This document shows positions 8,615-17,930 of a stretch of 64,000 nt of DNA, piece after piece. The notes beneath the pieces were generated by a model. That model did no database searches. It saw only the letters and a program-made list of their open reading frames with translations, and was not told the DNA's origin. The DNA comes from Opitutia bacterium (GTDB lineage: Bacteria; Verrucomicrobiota; Verrucomicrobiia; Opitutales; Opitutaceae). The position numbers and the translations under genes were made by a program. The stretch lies in the NCBI GenBank assembly GCA_016187945.1, contig JACPIT010000005.1, positions 434,001 through 498,000 of the forward strand. The letters run 5' to 3'. Position 1 is the stretch's first letter; each line of letters opens with the position of its first letter.

Positions 8615-9909
8615 TCTACCTGTTCATCGCGGCGCTGCTGCTCGCGCTTCTGTTGGGTGCGCGTTTGCTCGTGCGCCAAAATCGCCTGCTCGAGCAGCTC
8701 CGCGGAGCCATCCAGTTTCAGCAACCGCTGCTGAAATCCGAGGGCAGCGCCGACCATCTCCCGGAGTGGCCGGGTCTCACGGAGGACGTCAACCGGCTCA
8801 TCACGGAAAACGCCACGCTCCGCCAGCAACGCAGCGATCAGCTCACGCAGCTCGAGGCCACGCTCGGCAATCTCCGCGAAGCCGTCCTCATCGTCGACGA
8901 GGCGAACTACATCCACCTCGCGAACCGCGCGCTCCGGGAAATTTTTCCCGCGTCGCGCGATCTCGTGAATCTTCGCCTCGAACTCATCGTGCGGAGCGCG
9001 GCGTTTCTCGACTACGTGCGCGCCACTCGCACCGGCCAGCCGCTGCCGCGTCAGGAATTCGAGATCACCGACGGCGCGAGTTCGACTTGGATCGAAGCCA
9101 GCGGCGCGCCGATCCCGTCGCCCGACGGCAAAACGCAATGGGCGCTGTTCGTCATCCACGACATGACGCAGCAGCGCATCCTCGAGCGCATGCGCCGCGA
9201 TTTCGTGGCCAACGCGTCGCACGAACTGCGCACGCCCCTCAGCGTGATCAAGGGCTACGTCGAAACGCTGGTCGATGGCCACGCCACCATGTCCGACGAC
9301 GAGCGCGCGAAATTCCTCGCGACGATCCAGCGCCACAGCGACCGCCTCAACGCCATCATCGCCGACCTCCTCACGCTCTCGCGCCTCGAGTCTGTCACGC
9401 CCGGCGTCAACTTCGAGGCGATCGACCTCCGCGCGTTCCTCCTCGCCCTCGTCGACGACACCGCGCAGCGCCCCAACGCCAAACGCCACGCGCTCGCCAG
9501 CCGCCTCGACCCGGATCTCGGCGAGATTTCCGGCAACGCCGAGAAACTCACTCAGCTCTTCGGCAACCTGCTCGACAACGCGGTGAAATACTGCCCGGCG
9601 GGTGCGAACATCGTCGTCGAAGCCCGCCCGCTCGCCGCCACCGGCGAGATCGAAGTGGCGGTGCGCGACACCGGCCCCGGCATCCCCGCCGCCGACCTGC
9701 CGCACATTTTCGAGCGCTTCTACCGCGTGGAAAAAGGCCGCTCGCGCGAGAGCGGCGGCACCGGACTCGGCCTCAGCATCGTGAAACACATCGCGCAGCT
9801 CCACGGCGGCCGCGTCTGGGCCGAGAGCGAAGTGGGGCAGGGCACCGCGATCTTCGTGCGCCTCCCGCTCGCGTCGGCCGGCAAAGCGGCGAAACCAGAC
9901 AGCAGGTGA
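8611..9909 (+). CDS. PhoR-type sensor histidine kinase
   Basis: 432 residues. A single N-terminal membrane anchor (about 2-21) is followed by a linker, a PAS domain (about 83-185) and a HisKA dimerisation domain whose phospho-acceptor H204 lies in N-A-S-H-E-L-R-T-P-L. The HATPase domain has N (LLDNAVKYC), G1 (DTGPGIP) and G2 (GGTGLGLSIVKH) boxes. The lack of a periplasmic sensor domain is typical of PhoR kinases, which receive signals through partner proteins. Translation is probably coupled to the response regulator by the 4-bp overlap. A GTGG-type hairpin lies 6 bp past the stop. Confidence 0.9.
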   Translation: MIYLFIAALLLALLLGARLLVRQNRLLEQLRGAIQFQQPLLKSEGSADHLPEWPGLTEDVNRLITENATLRQQRSDQLTQLEATLGNLREAVLIVDEANYIHLANRALREIFPASRDLVNLRLELIVRSAAFLDYVRATRTGQPLPRQEFEITDGASSTWIEASGAPIPSPDGKTQWALFVIHDMTQQRILERMRRDFVANASHELRTPLSVIKGYVETLVDGHATMSDDERAKFLATIQRHSDRLNAIIADLLTLSRLESVTPGVNFEAIDLRAFLLALVDDTAQRPNAKRHALASRLDPDLGEISGNAEKLTQLFGNLLDNAVKYCPAGANIVVEARPLAATGEIEVAVRDTGPGIPAADLPHIFERFYRVEKGRSRESGGTGLGLSIVKHIAQLHGGRVWAESEVGQGTAIFVRLPLASAGKAAKPDSR

Positions 9910-9915
9910 TCAAAG

Positions 9916-9940
9916 GTGGAGGGCGCGACTCCCGTCGCGC
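9916..9940. repeat. Single REP-like hairpin with 5' GTGG
   Basis: After GTGGAGG, GCGCGAC and GTCGCGC form a 7-bp stem around tccc. The format (5' GTGG, compact stem, next to a stop codon) matches the other REP families here, but no mate arm was found. Confidence 0.45.
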
Positions 9941-10046
9941 GGCGAACCACGCGAGGGCTGATCGACGATTCACGCCCCGGCCGAAGCCGAGCCCTCCCCT
10001 TGCGGCGAAAGCCCGGGCCGCGCCATCACGCCCCAAGCACAGCGAC

Positions 10047-10772
10047 GTGACGAGCCGGCGCGCGCCGCGCTTCGCGCTTGCCGCCCGCTCGCGCTCGCGG
10101 CGGACTGCGCGCGTGACGTTCAAGCCCGAGTTCCTCGCCCGCGTGACGGAGCGCCGCGCCGAATTGCAGCGCACGCTCGCGACGCTCCTGCCCGCGCCAC
10201 GCGCGATCGTCTGGGAAGTCGGCTGCGGACACGGTCACTTCCTCGTGCGCTACGCCGCCGAGCACCCGCAGAAATTCTGTGTCGGCGTGGACATCATCCT
10301 CGATCGCCTGGCGCGCAGCGGCAAAAAACGCGATCGCGCGCAGCTCGCCAACTGCCATTTCGTGCGCGCGGAGGCGCGGGAGTTTTTCAATGCGCTGCCG
10401 GCCGGCGTGACGTTCGAGGAAGTCTGGGTGCTTTTTCCCGACCCGTGGCCCAAGGCCCGGCACAATAAAAACCGCATCCTGAAGGCGGATTTCTTCAATG
10501 CCGTTGCCAGCCGGGCAGGGGAGGGCGCGCGCTTCTATTTCCGCACGGACCACGAGGAATACTTCCGCGAGGTCGAAGGCATTGTCGCGACGCTCCAAAC
10601 GTGGCGGCGCGATCCGGCCGCGTCGTGGCCGCTCGAACAGGAAACCGTTTTCCAGGCGCGCGCCCCGAGCTACCACTCGCTCGTGGCGGTCAGGACATCA
10701 CATCCAGCGCCAGCAGTAGAATTAGTTGGGCCAGGGCAGCCGCCCCCAGGAGCACCCACGTCGCCTGCATGA
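10047..10772 (+). CDS. trmB: tRNA (guanosine(46)-N7)-methyltransferase TrmB
   Basis: About 220-241 residues. The SAM-binding motif WEVGCGHGHFLVRYA, the family motif V-L-F-P-D-P-W-P-K-A-R-H-N-K-N-R, and YFRTDHEEY identify TrmB, which makes m7G46 in the tRNA variable loop. The start is uncertain: in-frame GTG codons are at 10047 and 10113 and the conserved part begins near FKPEFL just after the latter. The last 25 or so residues, after the conserved Y-H-S-L, are Pro/Ala-rich and overlap a small gene on the opposite strand, which suggests readthrough into non-conserved sequence. Confidence 0.9.
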   Translation: MTSRRAPRFALAARSRSRRTARVTFKPEFLARVTERRAELQRTLATLLPAPRAIVWEVGCGHGHFLVRYAAEHPQKFCVGVDIILDRLARSGKKRDRAQLANCHFVRAEAREFFNALPAGVTFEEVWVLFPDPWPKARHNKNRILKADFFNAVASRAGEGARFYFRTDHEEYFREVEGIVATLQTWRRDPAASWPLEQETVFQARAPSYHSLVAVRTSHPAPAVELVGPGQPPPGAPTSPA

Positions 10773-10857
10773 ACGGATCGCGCGCGAGCTTGCGCTCGCC
10801 GTTCGGGTAACGGGGCTGCGCGGTGCGCTCGATCAGGTCGCGATTGGCGGCGTCCAC
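10690..10857 (-). CDS. Small putative membrane protein, 55 aa
   Basis: A GTG-started reading frame gives a charged N-terminal half (RDLIERTAQPRYPNGERKL) and a C-terminal hydrophobic segment of about 20 residues (ATWVLLGAAALAQLILLLAL), a typical small single-span protein with a cytosolic N-terminus. It overlaps the 3' end of trmB by 83 bp in antisense orientation. No homologue is recognised. The compositional logic (charged half, then a clean membrane helix, then a stop) is unlikely by chance. It is transcribed away from the atp operon, so it could share a divergent promoter region with atpB. Confidence 0.5.
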   Translation of the reverse strand: MDAANRDLIERTAQPRYPNGERKLARDPFMQATWVLLGAAALAQLILLLALDVMS

Positions 10858-11063
10858 GTTTTACAAGTCGCTCAGTCCGCCGCGGCGCGCAAGCCCGCAC
10901 TGCGCGTCTTAATAGCCATCATTAGCGCCACAGGACAAAAATCTCGGCGGGCCTAATTCCGGGAACCTCCGGGGCGGAAATTGATTTCAGAAGTTGACGG
11001 AGAGCCGGCCCAAAAGCTTGCTGGTCGTTCTCCCGCCCGAAGGCACCCCGTTCGGATATCAGC

Positions 11064-11939
11064 ATGCGCATCGTCAAAAATCTCCTCGCATCCCTCCTCG
11101 CGCTCGGCGCGACGACTGCCGCGTTTGCGGAAGGTGGCGTCGATCCCAAGGCCTCGGTGCTGTTCGATCTCGGCGGCGGCTGGCGCATCACGAACAGCAT
11201 GCTGACCGGCTGGGCCGTCTCGCTCGTGCTGATCACGCTCATTTTGCTCGCGGTCGGCAATCCGAAGATTCTTCCCGGCAAAGCCCAGTCGGTGTTCGAG
11301 TCGCTGCTCGAAGCGCTGCGCGATCTCTTCGAGCCGATCGTCGGCAAAAAGGCGTTCCCGGCGACGTTCCCGCTGCTCGTCACGCTCTTCGTCTTTATTC
11401 TGATTCAAAACTGGTCGGGCCTGCTGCCCGGTGTCGGCACCATCGGCTGGGAGTCGCACACGGAACACGGCACGCACTTCACCCCGTGGGTCCGTCCGTT
11501 CACGGCCGACTTCAACAGCACCATCGCGCTCGCGCTGATTTCGTTCGGTGCCTACCTGATCATCATCTTCAAATATGCCGGCCCGAAACTGATTCTCTGG
11601 GACCTCTTCGGCAACAAGGCCGACAAGAAGGAAACGCCCGGCTGGCTCTACCCGATCCTCTCGCTCGTGTTCCTCGTGGTCGGCTTCATCGAGGTGTTCT
11701 CGATCGCGATCCGCCCGTTCACGCTCTCCGTCCGTCTGTTCGGCAACGTCTTCGGCGGCGAAAATCTACTGCACGGCACGAGCTTCTTCCCGGTGTTCTA
11801 TTTTATGGAGCTGCTCGTCGGCCTGATTCAGGCGACGGTCTTCACGCTTCTCTCCGCGGTTTACGTTGGCCTGATCTGCAATCACGGCGACGACCACGAT
11901 CACGCGCACGAAGGCGCCCACGGCGAAGCGCACCACTGA
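11064..11939 (+). CDS. atpB: F0F1 ATP synthase subunit a
   Basis: 291 residues. It forms the proton half-channels against the c-ring. A Sec-like signal peptide (about 1-22, ending T-T-A-A-F-A) precedes the conserved part, as in several subunit a proteins. The essential arginine is R224 in LSVRLFGNVFGG, and QATVFTLLSAVYV is the last conserved helix. The His/Asp/Glu-rich C-terminal tail (HGDDHDHAHEGAHGEAHH) is unusual and could bind metal or simply be a charged tail. It is the first gene of the atp operon; no atpI is seen upstream. Confidence 0.95.
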   Translation: MRIVKNLLASLLALGATTAAFAEGGVDPKASVLFDLGGGWRITNSMLTGWAVSLVLITLILLAVGNPKILPGKAQSVFESLLEALRDLFEPIVGKKAFPATFPLLVTLFVFILIQNWSGLLPGVGTIGWESHTEHGTHFTPWVRPFTADFNSTIALALISFGAYLIIIFKYAGPKLILWDLFGNKADKKETPGWLYPILSLVFLVVGFIEVFSIAIRPFTLSVRLFGNVFGGENLLHGTSFFPVFYFMELLVGLIQATVFTLLSAVYVGLICNHGDDHDHAHEGAHGEAHH

Positions 11940-12009
11940 GCCTTTCCCGTCGGGAGCGTGCCAACGAGTGCGCGCGGCGGAAATCCAACCAACCAAACGA
12001 AACATCACC

Positions 12010-12219
12010 ATGAACCTCCTCCTCGCTGAAATCACCGGCAACATCGCCTCCGCTTTCGGTCTGCTCGGCGCCGCCATCGGCGTGGGCCTCATCGGCACCA
12101 AGGCCGCGGAGTCCGTCGGCCGCAACCCCGGCGCTTCCGGCAAGATCCTCGTCCAGGCCATCATCGGTATGGCGCTCGCCGAAGGTCTCGGCATCCTCGC
12201 GCTGTTCCTCGCCAAGTAA
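12010..12219 (+). CDS. atpE: F0F1 ATP synthase subunit c
   Basis: 69 residues forming a two-helix hairpin with the polar loop R-N-P-G-A. The ion-binding carboxylate is E58 in ALAEGLGI. The loop-side glutamine and the Ser/Thr next to the carboxylate that mark sodium-type rings are not apparent, so a proton-driven ring is likely. The ATG at 12010 gives the normal length; an upstream start would add an implausible 14-residue extension. A stem-loop between atpE and atpF may raise atpE transcript stability, since many c subunits are needed per complex. Confidence 0.95.
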   Translation: MNLLLAEITGNIASAFGLLGAAIGVGLIGTKAAESVGRNPGASGKILVQAIIGMALAEGLGILALFLAK

Positions 12220-12232
12220 GATCGTTTCTTTA

Positions 12233-12266
12233 ACTGGCGGTGCCGGCCGCAAGCCGCGCCGCCAGT
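12233..12266 (+). promoter_or_regulatory. Intra-operon stem-loop between atpE and atpF
   Basis: ACTGGCGG (12233-12240) pairs perfectly with CCGCCAGT (12259-12266); CCCTTTT follows. It starts 14 bp after the atpE stop. Its position suggests partial termination or mRNA processing that favours subunit c. Confidence 0.55.
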
Positions 12267-12301
12267 CCCTTTTCTCCGCTCTCCCGCTCCGCTGTTCCGC
12301 C

Positions 12302-12856
12302 ATGCTCTCCCTCTTCCTCGCCACCACTGAAGCCGCGCACGCCGCCGCCGGCGAGCCTTCCATCGTCGAGAAGTTCGGCATCGAGTGGCACTACATCGTC
12401 TGGCAGATCGCCAGCTTCCTCATCCTCTTCGTCGTCCTCTACAAGTTCGGCATCAAGCCGACCGTCGCGACGATGGAAGAGCGCAACAAGAAGATCGAGA
12501 GCGGCCTCAAGCACGCCGAGGAAATGCAGGCCAAGCTCGCCGCCGCCGCGCAGGAGAGTGCCCAGGTCGTCAAGAACGCCCATCTCGACGCTCAGAAGAT
12601 CGTCGACGAAGCCCGCAAGGCCTCGAAGGAATACACCGACAAGCAGCAGGCCGAGGCGCTCCAGCGCTCCGCCGATCTGCTCGCCAAGGCTCAGCAGGCG
12701 ATCGAACTCGAGCACAAGAAAATGCTCAACGACGCCCGCGGCGAGATCGCCCGCCTCGTCGTCACCACCACCGAGCGCGTCCTCGCCAAGAAGCTCACCG
12801 ACGCCGACCGCGCCGCCTACAACGACACCGCCGCGAAAGAACTCGCGTCGCTCTAA
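12302..12856 (+). CDS. atpF: F0F1 ATP synthase subunit b
   Basis: 184 residues. After a short N-terminus, one membrane helix (about 31-50, [20 protein letters not shown]) is followed by a long, highly charged alpha-helix rich in Ala, Lys, Glu and Gln up to the end. That is the right-handed coiled-coil peripheral stalk linking F0 to the delta subunit. The start is the ATG after a C/T-rich leader without Shine-Dalgarno. Only one b-type gene is present, so b is probably a homodimer. Confidence 0.93.
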   Translation: MLSLFLATTEAAHAAAGEPSIVEKFGIEWHYIVWQIASFLILFVVLYKFGIKPTVATMEERNKKIESGLKHAEEMQAKLAAAAQESAQVVKNAHLDAQKIVDEARKASKEYTDKQQAEALQRSADLLAKAQQAIELEHKKMLNDARGEIARLVVTTTERVLAKKLTDADRAAYNDTAAKELASL

Positions 12857-12901
12857 ACTGATTTCGCGCTCCGCGTTCCGCCCTCAGCACTCCGCGTCTC
12901 C

Positions 12902-13294
12902 ATGGCCGCCGACAAGCAAACCAAGCTCCTCGCCAAACAGCTATTCAAGCTGAGCGTCGTGAACGGCGAGGTTTCCGCCGACCGCGTCGCCGGCGTCCTG
13001 GGCTGGATCGAGAAAACGCAGCCGCGCCACCCGCTCGCGCTGCTCCAGGTTTATCACCGCTACATCGTCAACGAGGTCGCGAAGTCCCGCGCCGTCGTCG
13101 AGCACGCCGGTGACGTCACCGGCGCCACGCTCGCCTCGATCGAGGCCGCGATGACGAAAAAATATTCCCGCAAAGTCACCGCCGTCGCGAAGCCCAACGC
13201 TGCGCTGCTCGCCGGCGTCCGCGTTCGCATCGGCTCCGACATCTACGAATCTTCCGTCGCCGGCCAACTCGCCGCCCTTTCCGCTTCCGTCTAA
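12902..13294 (+). CDS. atpH: F0F1 ATP synthase subunit delta, short form
   Basis: 130 residues, against about 175-180 for typical bacterial delta subunits. The C-terminal part (GVRVRIGSDIYESSVAGQLAAL) is the canonical delta/OSCP segment. The N-terminal six-helix domain that binds the top of F1 is clearly reduced, by roughly 45 residues. The position between atpF and atpA supports the identity. The start follows a pyrimidine-rich leader. No frameshift remnant is seen in the 45-bp gap upstream, so the short form looks genuine. Confidence 0.85.
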   Translation: MAADKQTKLLAKQLFKLSVVNGEVSADRVAGVLGWIEKTQPRHPLALLQVYHRYIVNEVAKSRAVVEHAGDVTGATLASIEAAMTKKYSRKVTAVAKPNAALLAGVRVRIGSDIYESSVAGQLAALSASV

Positions 13295-13342
13295 CCCCAT
13301 CGGTCACCCGCTTCCTAATTTCTCAACCGCCGCACTGCGCCC

Positions 13343-14872
13343 ATGAGCAACGTCATCGAACAAATCGAACAACAGATCGCCAAGCTTTCCACGAAGGCGG
13401 TCAAGAAGAACACCGGCACGATTCGCACCGTCGCCGACGGCGTCGCCAAGATCGAGGGCCTCTCCGACGTCATGTATAACGAGATGGTGCAGTTCCCCGG
13501 TGGCGCCATCGGCATCGCGCTCAACCTCGAAGAAGACGAGGTCGGCTGCGTCGTCCTCGGCGACGTCTCCCAGCTCAAGGAAGGCGACGAAGTCTCCACC
13601 ACCGGCAAGCTCCTCTCCGTCCCCGTCGGCAAATCCCTCCTCGGTCGCGTGGTCGACGCCCTCGGCCGCCCCGTCGACGGCAAGGGCCCGCTCGACGCCA
13701 AGGAATTTTATCCCGTCGAAAAAATCGCCCCCGGCATCATCGTCCGTAAGTCCGTTTCGCAGCCGCTCTTCACCGGCATCATGGCGATCGACTCGATGAT
13801 TCCGATCGGCCGCGGCCAGCGCGAGCTCATCATCGGCGACCGCGGCACCGGCAAGACCACCATCTGCATCGACACGATCATCAACCAGGCCCGCATCAAC
13901 AAGGTCGGCCTCGCGTCGGGCAACAAGGACTTCCGCCCCGTCTACTCGATCTACGTCGCCGTCGGCCAGAAGCAGTCCAACATCGCGCGCACCATCGCCG
14001 CCCTCGAGGCCGCCGACGCGCTGCAGTTCACCGTCATCGTCGCCGCGCCCGCCGCCGACAACCCCGCCAACCAATACCTCGCGCCCTTCTCCGGCGCCGC
14101 GATGGGCGAGTGGTTCATGGAAAATGGCATGGATGCGCTGATCGTTTACGACGATCTCTCCAAGCACGCCGTCGCCTACCGCCAGATTTCGCTGATTCTG
14201 AAACGCCCCTCCGGCCGCGAAGCGTATCCGGGCGACGTGTTCTATCTCCACAGCCGCCTCCTCGAGCGCGCCGCGCGCCTCGCCGGCAAGGGCTCGCTCA
14301 CCGCGCTCCCGATCATCGAGACGCAGGCGGGCGACGTCTCGGCCTATATCCCGACGAACGTCATCTCGATCACCGACGGCCAGATCTTCCTCGAAACCGA
14401 CCTCTTCAACCAGGGCATCCGCCCCGCGGTGTCCGTCGGTCTGTCCGTCTCGCGCGTCGGTTCCGCCGCGCAGATCAAGGTCACCAAGCAAGTCGGCGGC
14501 AAACTCAAGGGCGAGCTCGCCCAGTTCCGCGAACTCGCCGCCTTCGCGCAGTTCGGCTCCGACCTCGACGCCAAGACCAAGGCCACGCTCGATCGCGGCG
14601 CGCGCATCGTCGAACTCTTCAAGCAGCCGCAGCTCAACCCGATCTCGATCGAGGCGCAGGCCTCCGTCCTCTGGGCGCTCCAGAAAAACTACTTCGAGTC
14701 AGTCGACGTGAAGAACATTGTCGGCGCCGCGAACTCCCTCCGCGAGTTCCTCACCACGCGCAAGGACGCCCTCCTCACCGCCATTCGCACGAAGGCCGCC
14801 CTCGACGCCGAAATCGAAGCCGGCCTCAAGGCCGCCTGCGACGAGTGGAAAAACACCTACGCCGCCAAGTAA
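13343..14872 (+). CDS. atpA: F0F1 ATP synthase subunit alpha
   Basis: 509 residues, normal length. It is the regulatory nucleotide-binding subunit of the F1 hexamer. Walker A GDRGTGKT is at 165-172. The family segments [28 protein letters not shown] and [13 protein letters not shown] are intact. The start ATG lies 48 bp after atpH. A GTAG-type palindrome sits 4 bp beyond the stop, inside the operon. Confidence 0.98.
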   Translation: MSNVIEQIEQQIAKLSTKAVKKNTGTIRTVADGVAKIEGLSDVMYNEMVQFPGGAIGIALNLEEDEVGCVVLGDVSQLKEGDEVSTTGKLLSVPVGKSLLGRVVDALGRPVDGKGPLDAKEFYPVEKIAPGIIVRKSVSQPLFTGIMAIDSMIPIGRGQRELIIGDRGTGKTTICIDTIINQARINKVGLASGNKDFRPVYSIYVAVGQKQSNIARTIAALEAADALQFTVIVAAPAADNPANQYLAPFSGAAMGEWFMENGMDALIVYDDLSKHAVAYRQISLILKRPSGREAYPGDVFYLHSRLLERAARLAGKGSLTALPIIETQAGDVSAYIPTNVISITDGQIFLETDLFNQGIRPAVSVGLSVSRVGSAAQIKVTKQVGGKLKGELAQFRELAAFAQFGSDLDAKTKATLDRGARIVELFKQPQLNPISIEAQASVLWALQKNYFESVDVKNIVGAANSLREFLTTRKDALLTAIRTKAALDAEIEAGLKAACDEWKNTYAAK

Positions 14873-14876
14873 ACCG

Positions 14877-14901
14877 GTAGGGCGGACCGGCCCGGTCCGC
14901 C
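14877..14901. repeat. GTAG palindrome between atpA and atpG
   Basis: After GTAG, ggcggaccg (14881-14889) pairs perfectly with cggtccgcc (14893-14901). It is a single-arm REP-like element inside an operon, where it could act as an attenuator or an RNA-processing site. Confidence 0.65.
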
Positions 14902-14930
14902 GCGATTAAGAAAACACTTCCGCACTCACC

Positions 14931-15806
14931 GTGGCTTCAACACGCGACATCCGCCGACGCATCAAGTCGGTCAAGAACACCCGCCAGATCACGAAGGCGA
15001 TGGAGCTCGTCGCCGCGTCGAAGATGAAGAAGGCGCAGCAGGCCGCGATGGCCGGCCGCCCCTACGCGCAGCTCATGGCCGACATGCTCGCCGCACTCGC
15101 CGGCCGCGTCGACGAATCGCTTCATCCGTTCCTCGTGAAACGCGAGGTCAAGACCCGCGGCATTCTGCTCATCACGACCGACAAGGGCCTCGCCGGTCCG
15201 CTCAACGCCAATCTCTTCAAGCTCGTCCTCGACGTGAAGAGCCCGGCGAAGTTCGTCGCGATCGGCCGCAAGGGCGCGCAATTCCTCGGCCGCGCGAAGA
15301 AGGATCTCGTCGCCGACTTCACCGTCACCGATCGCGTCGGCTTTGCCGAAGTGAAGCCGGTGATCGAGTTCATGATGAAGATGTATCTCGACGGCGAAAT
15401 CGACACGCTCGAGGTCATCTATCCGCGCTTCAAGAACACGCTCGTGCAGGAGCCCACGCTCCGCCCGCTGCTCCCGCTCTCGAACGTGAAGGACTTCGTC
15501 GCGCACCTCCGCGCCGAGACCGGTCACACCGCGAAACACGACGATCGCGACATGCTCTTCGAGCCGAGCGCGCAAGCCGTGCTCGAGGCGCTGTTGCCGT
15601 TCTACGTCAACCGCTACGTCTACCAGCTCATGCTCAGCGCCAAGGCCTCCGAGCACAGCGCGCGCATGGTCGCGATGAAGACCGCCAAGGACAACGCCAC
15701 GAAGCTCCTCGGCGACCTCACTCTCGAATACAACAAGGCCCGCCAGGCCGGCATCACGCAGGAAATCCTCGAAATCGCCGCCGCGCAGTTCTCGTCCGCC
15801 TCCTGA
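14931..15806 (+). CDS. atpG: F0F1 ATP synthase subunit gamma
   Basis: 291 residues starting at GTG. The N-terminal STRDIRRRIKSVKNTRQITKAMELVAASK and the C-terminal ARMVAMKTAKDNATKLLGDLTLEYNKARQAGITQEILEI are the two halves of the rotating coiled-coil shaft and are highly conserved. The central Rossmann-like domain is present. The GTG start matches the family N-terminus exactly and has no Shine-Dalgarno motif upstream. Confidence 0.97.
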   Translation: MASTRDIRRRIKSVKNTRQITKAMELVAASKMKKAQQAAMAGRPYAQLMADMLAALAGRVDESLHPFLVKREVKTRGILLITTDKGLAGPLNANLFKLVLDVKSPAKFVAIGRKGAQFLGRAKKDLVADFTVTDRVGFAEVKPVIEFMMKMYLDGEIDTLEVIYPRFKNTLVQEPTLRPLLPLSNVKDFVAHLRAETGHTAKHDDRDMLFEPSAQAVLEALLPFYVNRYVYQLMLSAKASEHSARMVAMKTAKDNATKLLGDLTLEYNKARQAGITQEILEIAAAQFSSAS

Positions 15807-15814
15807 TCCTTTAA

Positions 15815-17263
<1,449 letters not shown>

Positions 17264-17271
17264 CCTCCGGT

Positions 17272-17357
17272 TCTTTCTCTTAATCTTACTCTTTCTCTTT
17301 CGTCAGGTCTCAGGCCACGGAGGAGAAAGAGGAAAGAGAAAGAGGAAAGAGAAAGAT
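17272..17357. repeat. Pyrimidine/purine palindrome between atpD and atpC
   Basis: A run of ctttctctt-type words (17272-17310) is followed by its imperfect complement, gagaaagaggaaagag-type words (17325-17357). The same words form a perfect 26-bp inverted repeat at 38613-38699. It lies inside the operon and also provides the purine-rich, Shine-Dalgarno-like stretch just before atpC. Confidence 0.6.
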
Positions 17358-17362
17358 TCCAC

Positions 17363-17770
17363 ATGGCTCTCACACTCGAAATCGTCACTCCGGAAGCGAA
17401 GGTCTATTCCGACACCATCGACTCCGTCGTCATCCCGACGGTCGAGGGCGAGATCGGCATTCTCCCCGGCCACATCCCGCTGCTCACGCAAGTCGCCCAC
17501 GGCGAACTGCGCGTGGCGAAGGGCGCGGAGACGCAATACCTCGCCGTCAGCGGCGGCTTCGCCGAGATCGAAGGCGACACCGTCCGCGTGCTCGCCGAGA
17601 ACGCGATCACCGAGGAGAAGATCGACGAGAACGCCGTCGAAGCCGCGATGAAGCGCGCCGAGCAGGAACTCGCCACCGCGAAGACGCTCGACCCGCAGGA
17701 GCTCGAGCACCTGCAAAGCCTCGTCCGCTACGCCGGCGTCCAACTCGCCGTGAAGCGCCGCAAGCGCTGA
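17363..17770 (+). CDS. atpC: F0F1 ATP synthase subunit epsilon
   Basis: 135 residues. The N-terminal beta-sandwich (LEIVTPEAKVYS, GEIGILPGHIPLLTQV, YLAVSGGFAEIEGDTVRVLAENA) is conserved; the C-terminal helical pair is present. It couples gamma rotation to F1 and can inhibit ATP hydrolysis. It is the last gene of the operon. A GTAG repeat starts directly after the TGA stop and a strong terminator follows. Confidence 0.95.
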   Translation: MALTLEIVTPEAKVYSDTIDSVVIPTVEGEIGILPGHIPLLTQVAHGELRVAKGAETQYLAVSGGFAEIEGDTVRVLAENAITEEKIDENAVEAAMKRAEQELATAKTLDPQELEHLQSLVRYAGVQLAVKRRKR

Positions 17771-17793
17771 GTAGCGCCGGTCTCCGACCGGCG
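17771..17793. repeat. REP-like element, family A (single arm)
   Basis: GTAG followed by CGCCGGTC-tcc-GACCGGCG, starting at the base after the atpC stop codon. Family A has a constant 8-bp stem and a variable 3-nt loop; other copies are at 19567, 37520, 37591, 45760, 45816, 60608 and 60804. Confidence 0.75.
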
Positions 17794-17808
17794 TCGTTCG
17801 ATCCACGA

Positions 17809-17838
17809 AGCGCGGCCCAAACGCCGCGCTTTTTCTTT
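17809..17838 (+). terminator. Terminator of the atp operon
   Basis: AGCGCGGC (17809-17816) and GCCGCGCT (17823-17830) form an 8-bp stem followed by ttttcttt. Confidence 0.8.
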
Positions 17839-17850
17839 GGCTGCGGGTGA

Positions 17851-17914
17851 GGCGGGACCGCTGGGCCCGCCGCGCAGGCGGCATCACGTTCCCGGCGGGA
17901 CCAGCGGTCCCGCC
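17851..17914. repeat. REP-like pair, family C (ends degenerate)
   Basis: GGCGGGACCGCTGGGCCCGCC at 17851-17871 faces a near-copy in inverse orientation at 17894-17914. The flanking GTAG/CTAC tetranucleotides are altered here (GTGA and CGAC). The pair lies between the converging atp operon and the D-aminoacylase gene. Confidence 0.6.
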
Positions 17915-17930
17915 CGACCTCAAACCAGCC

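Noticed and set aside
8559-10046. Long frame running from the response regulator through the kinase into trmB
   Set aside because: Only the trmB part (after 10047) has family motifs; the upstream part is out of frame with two clear genes.
10941-11063. atpI or another gene before atpB
   Set aside because: No frame on either strand has membrane helices or recognisable sequence apart from the small minus-strand frame at 10690-10857.
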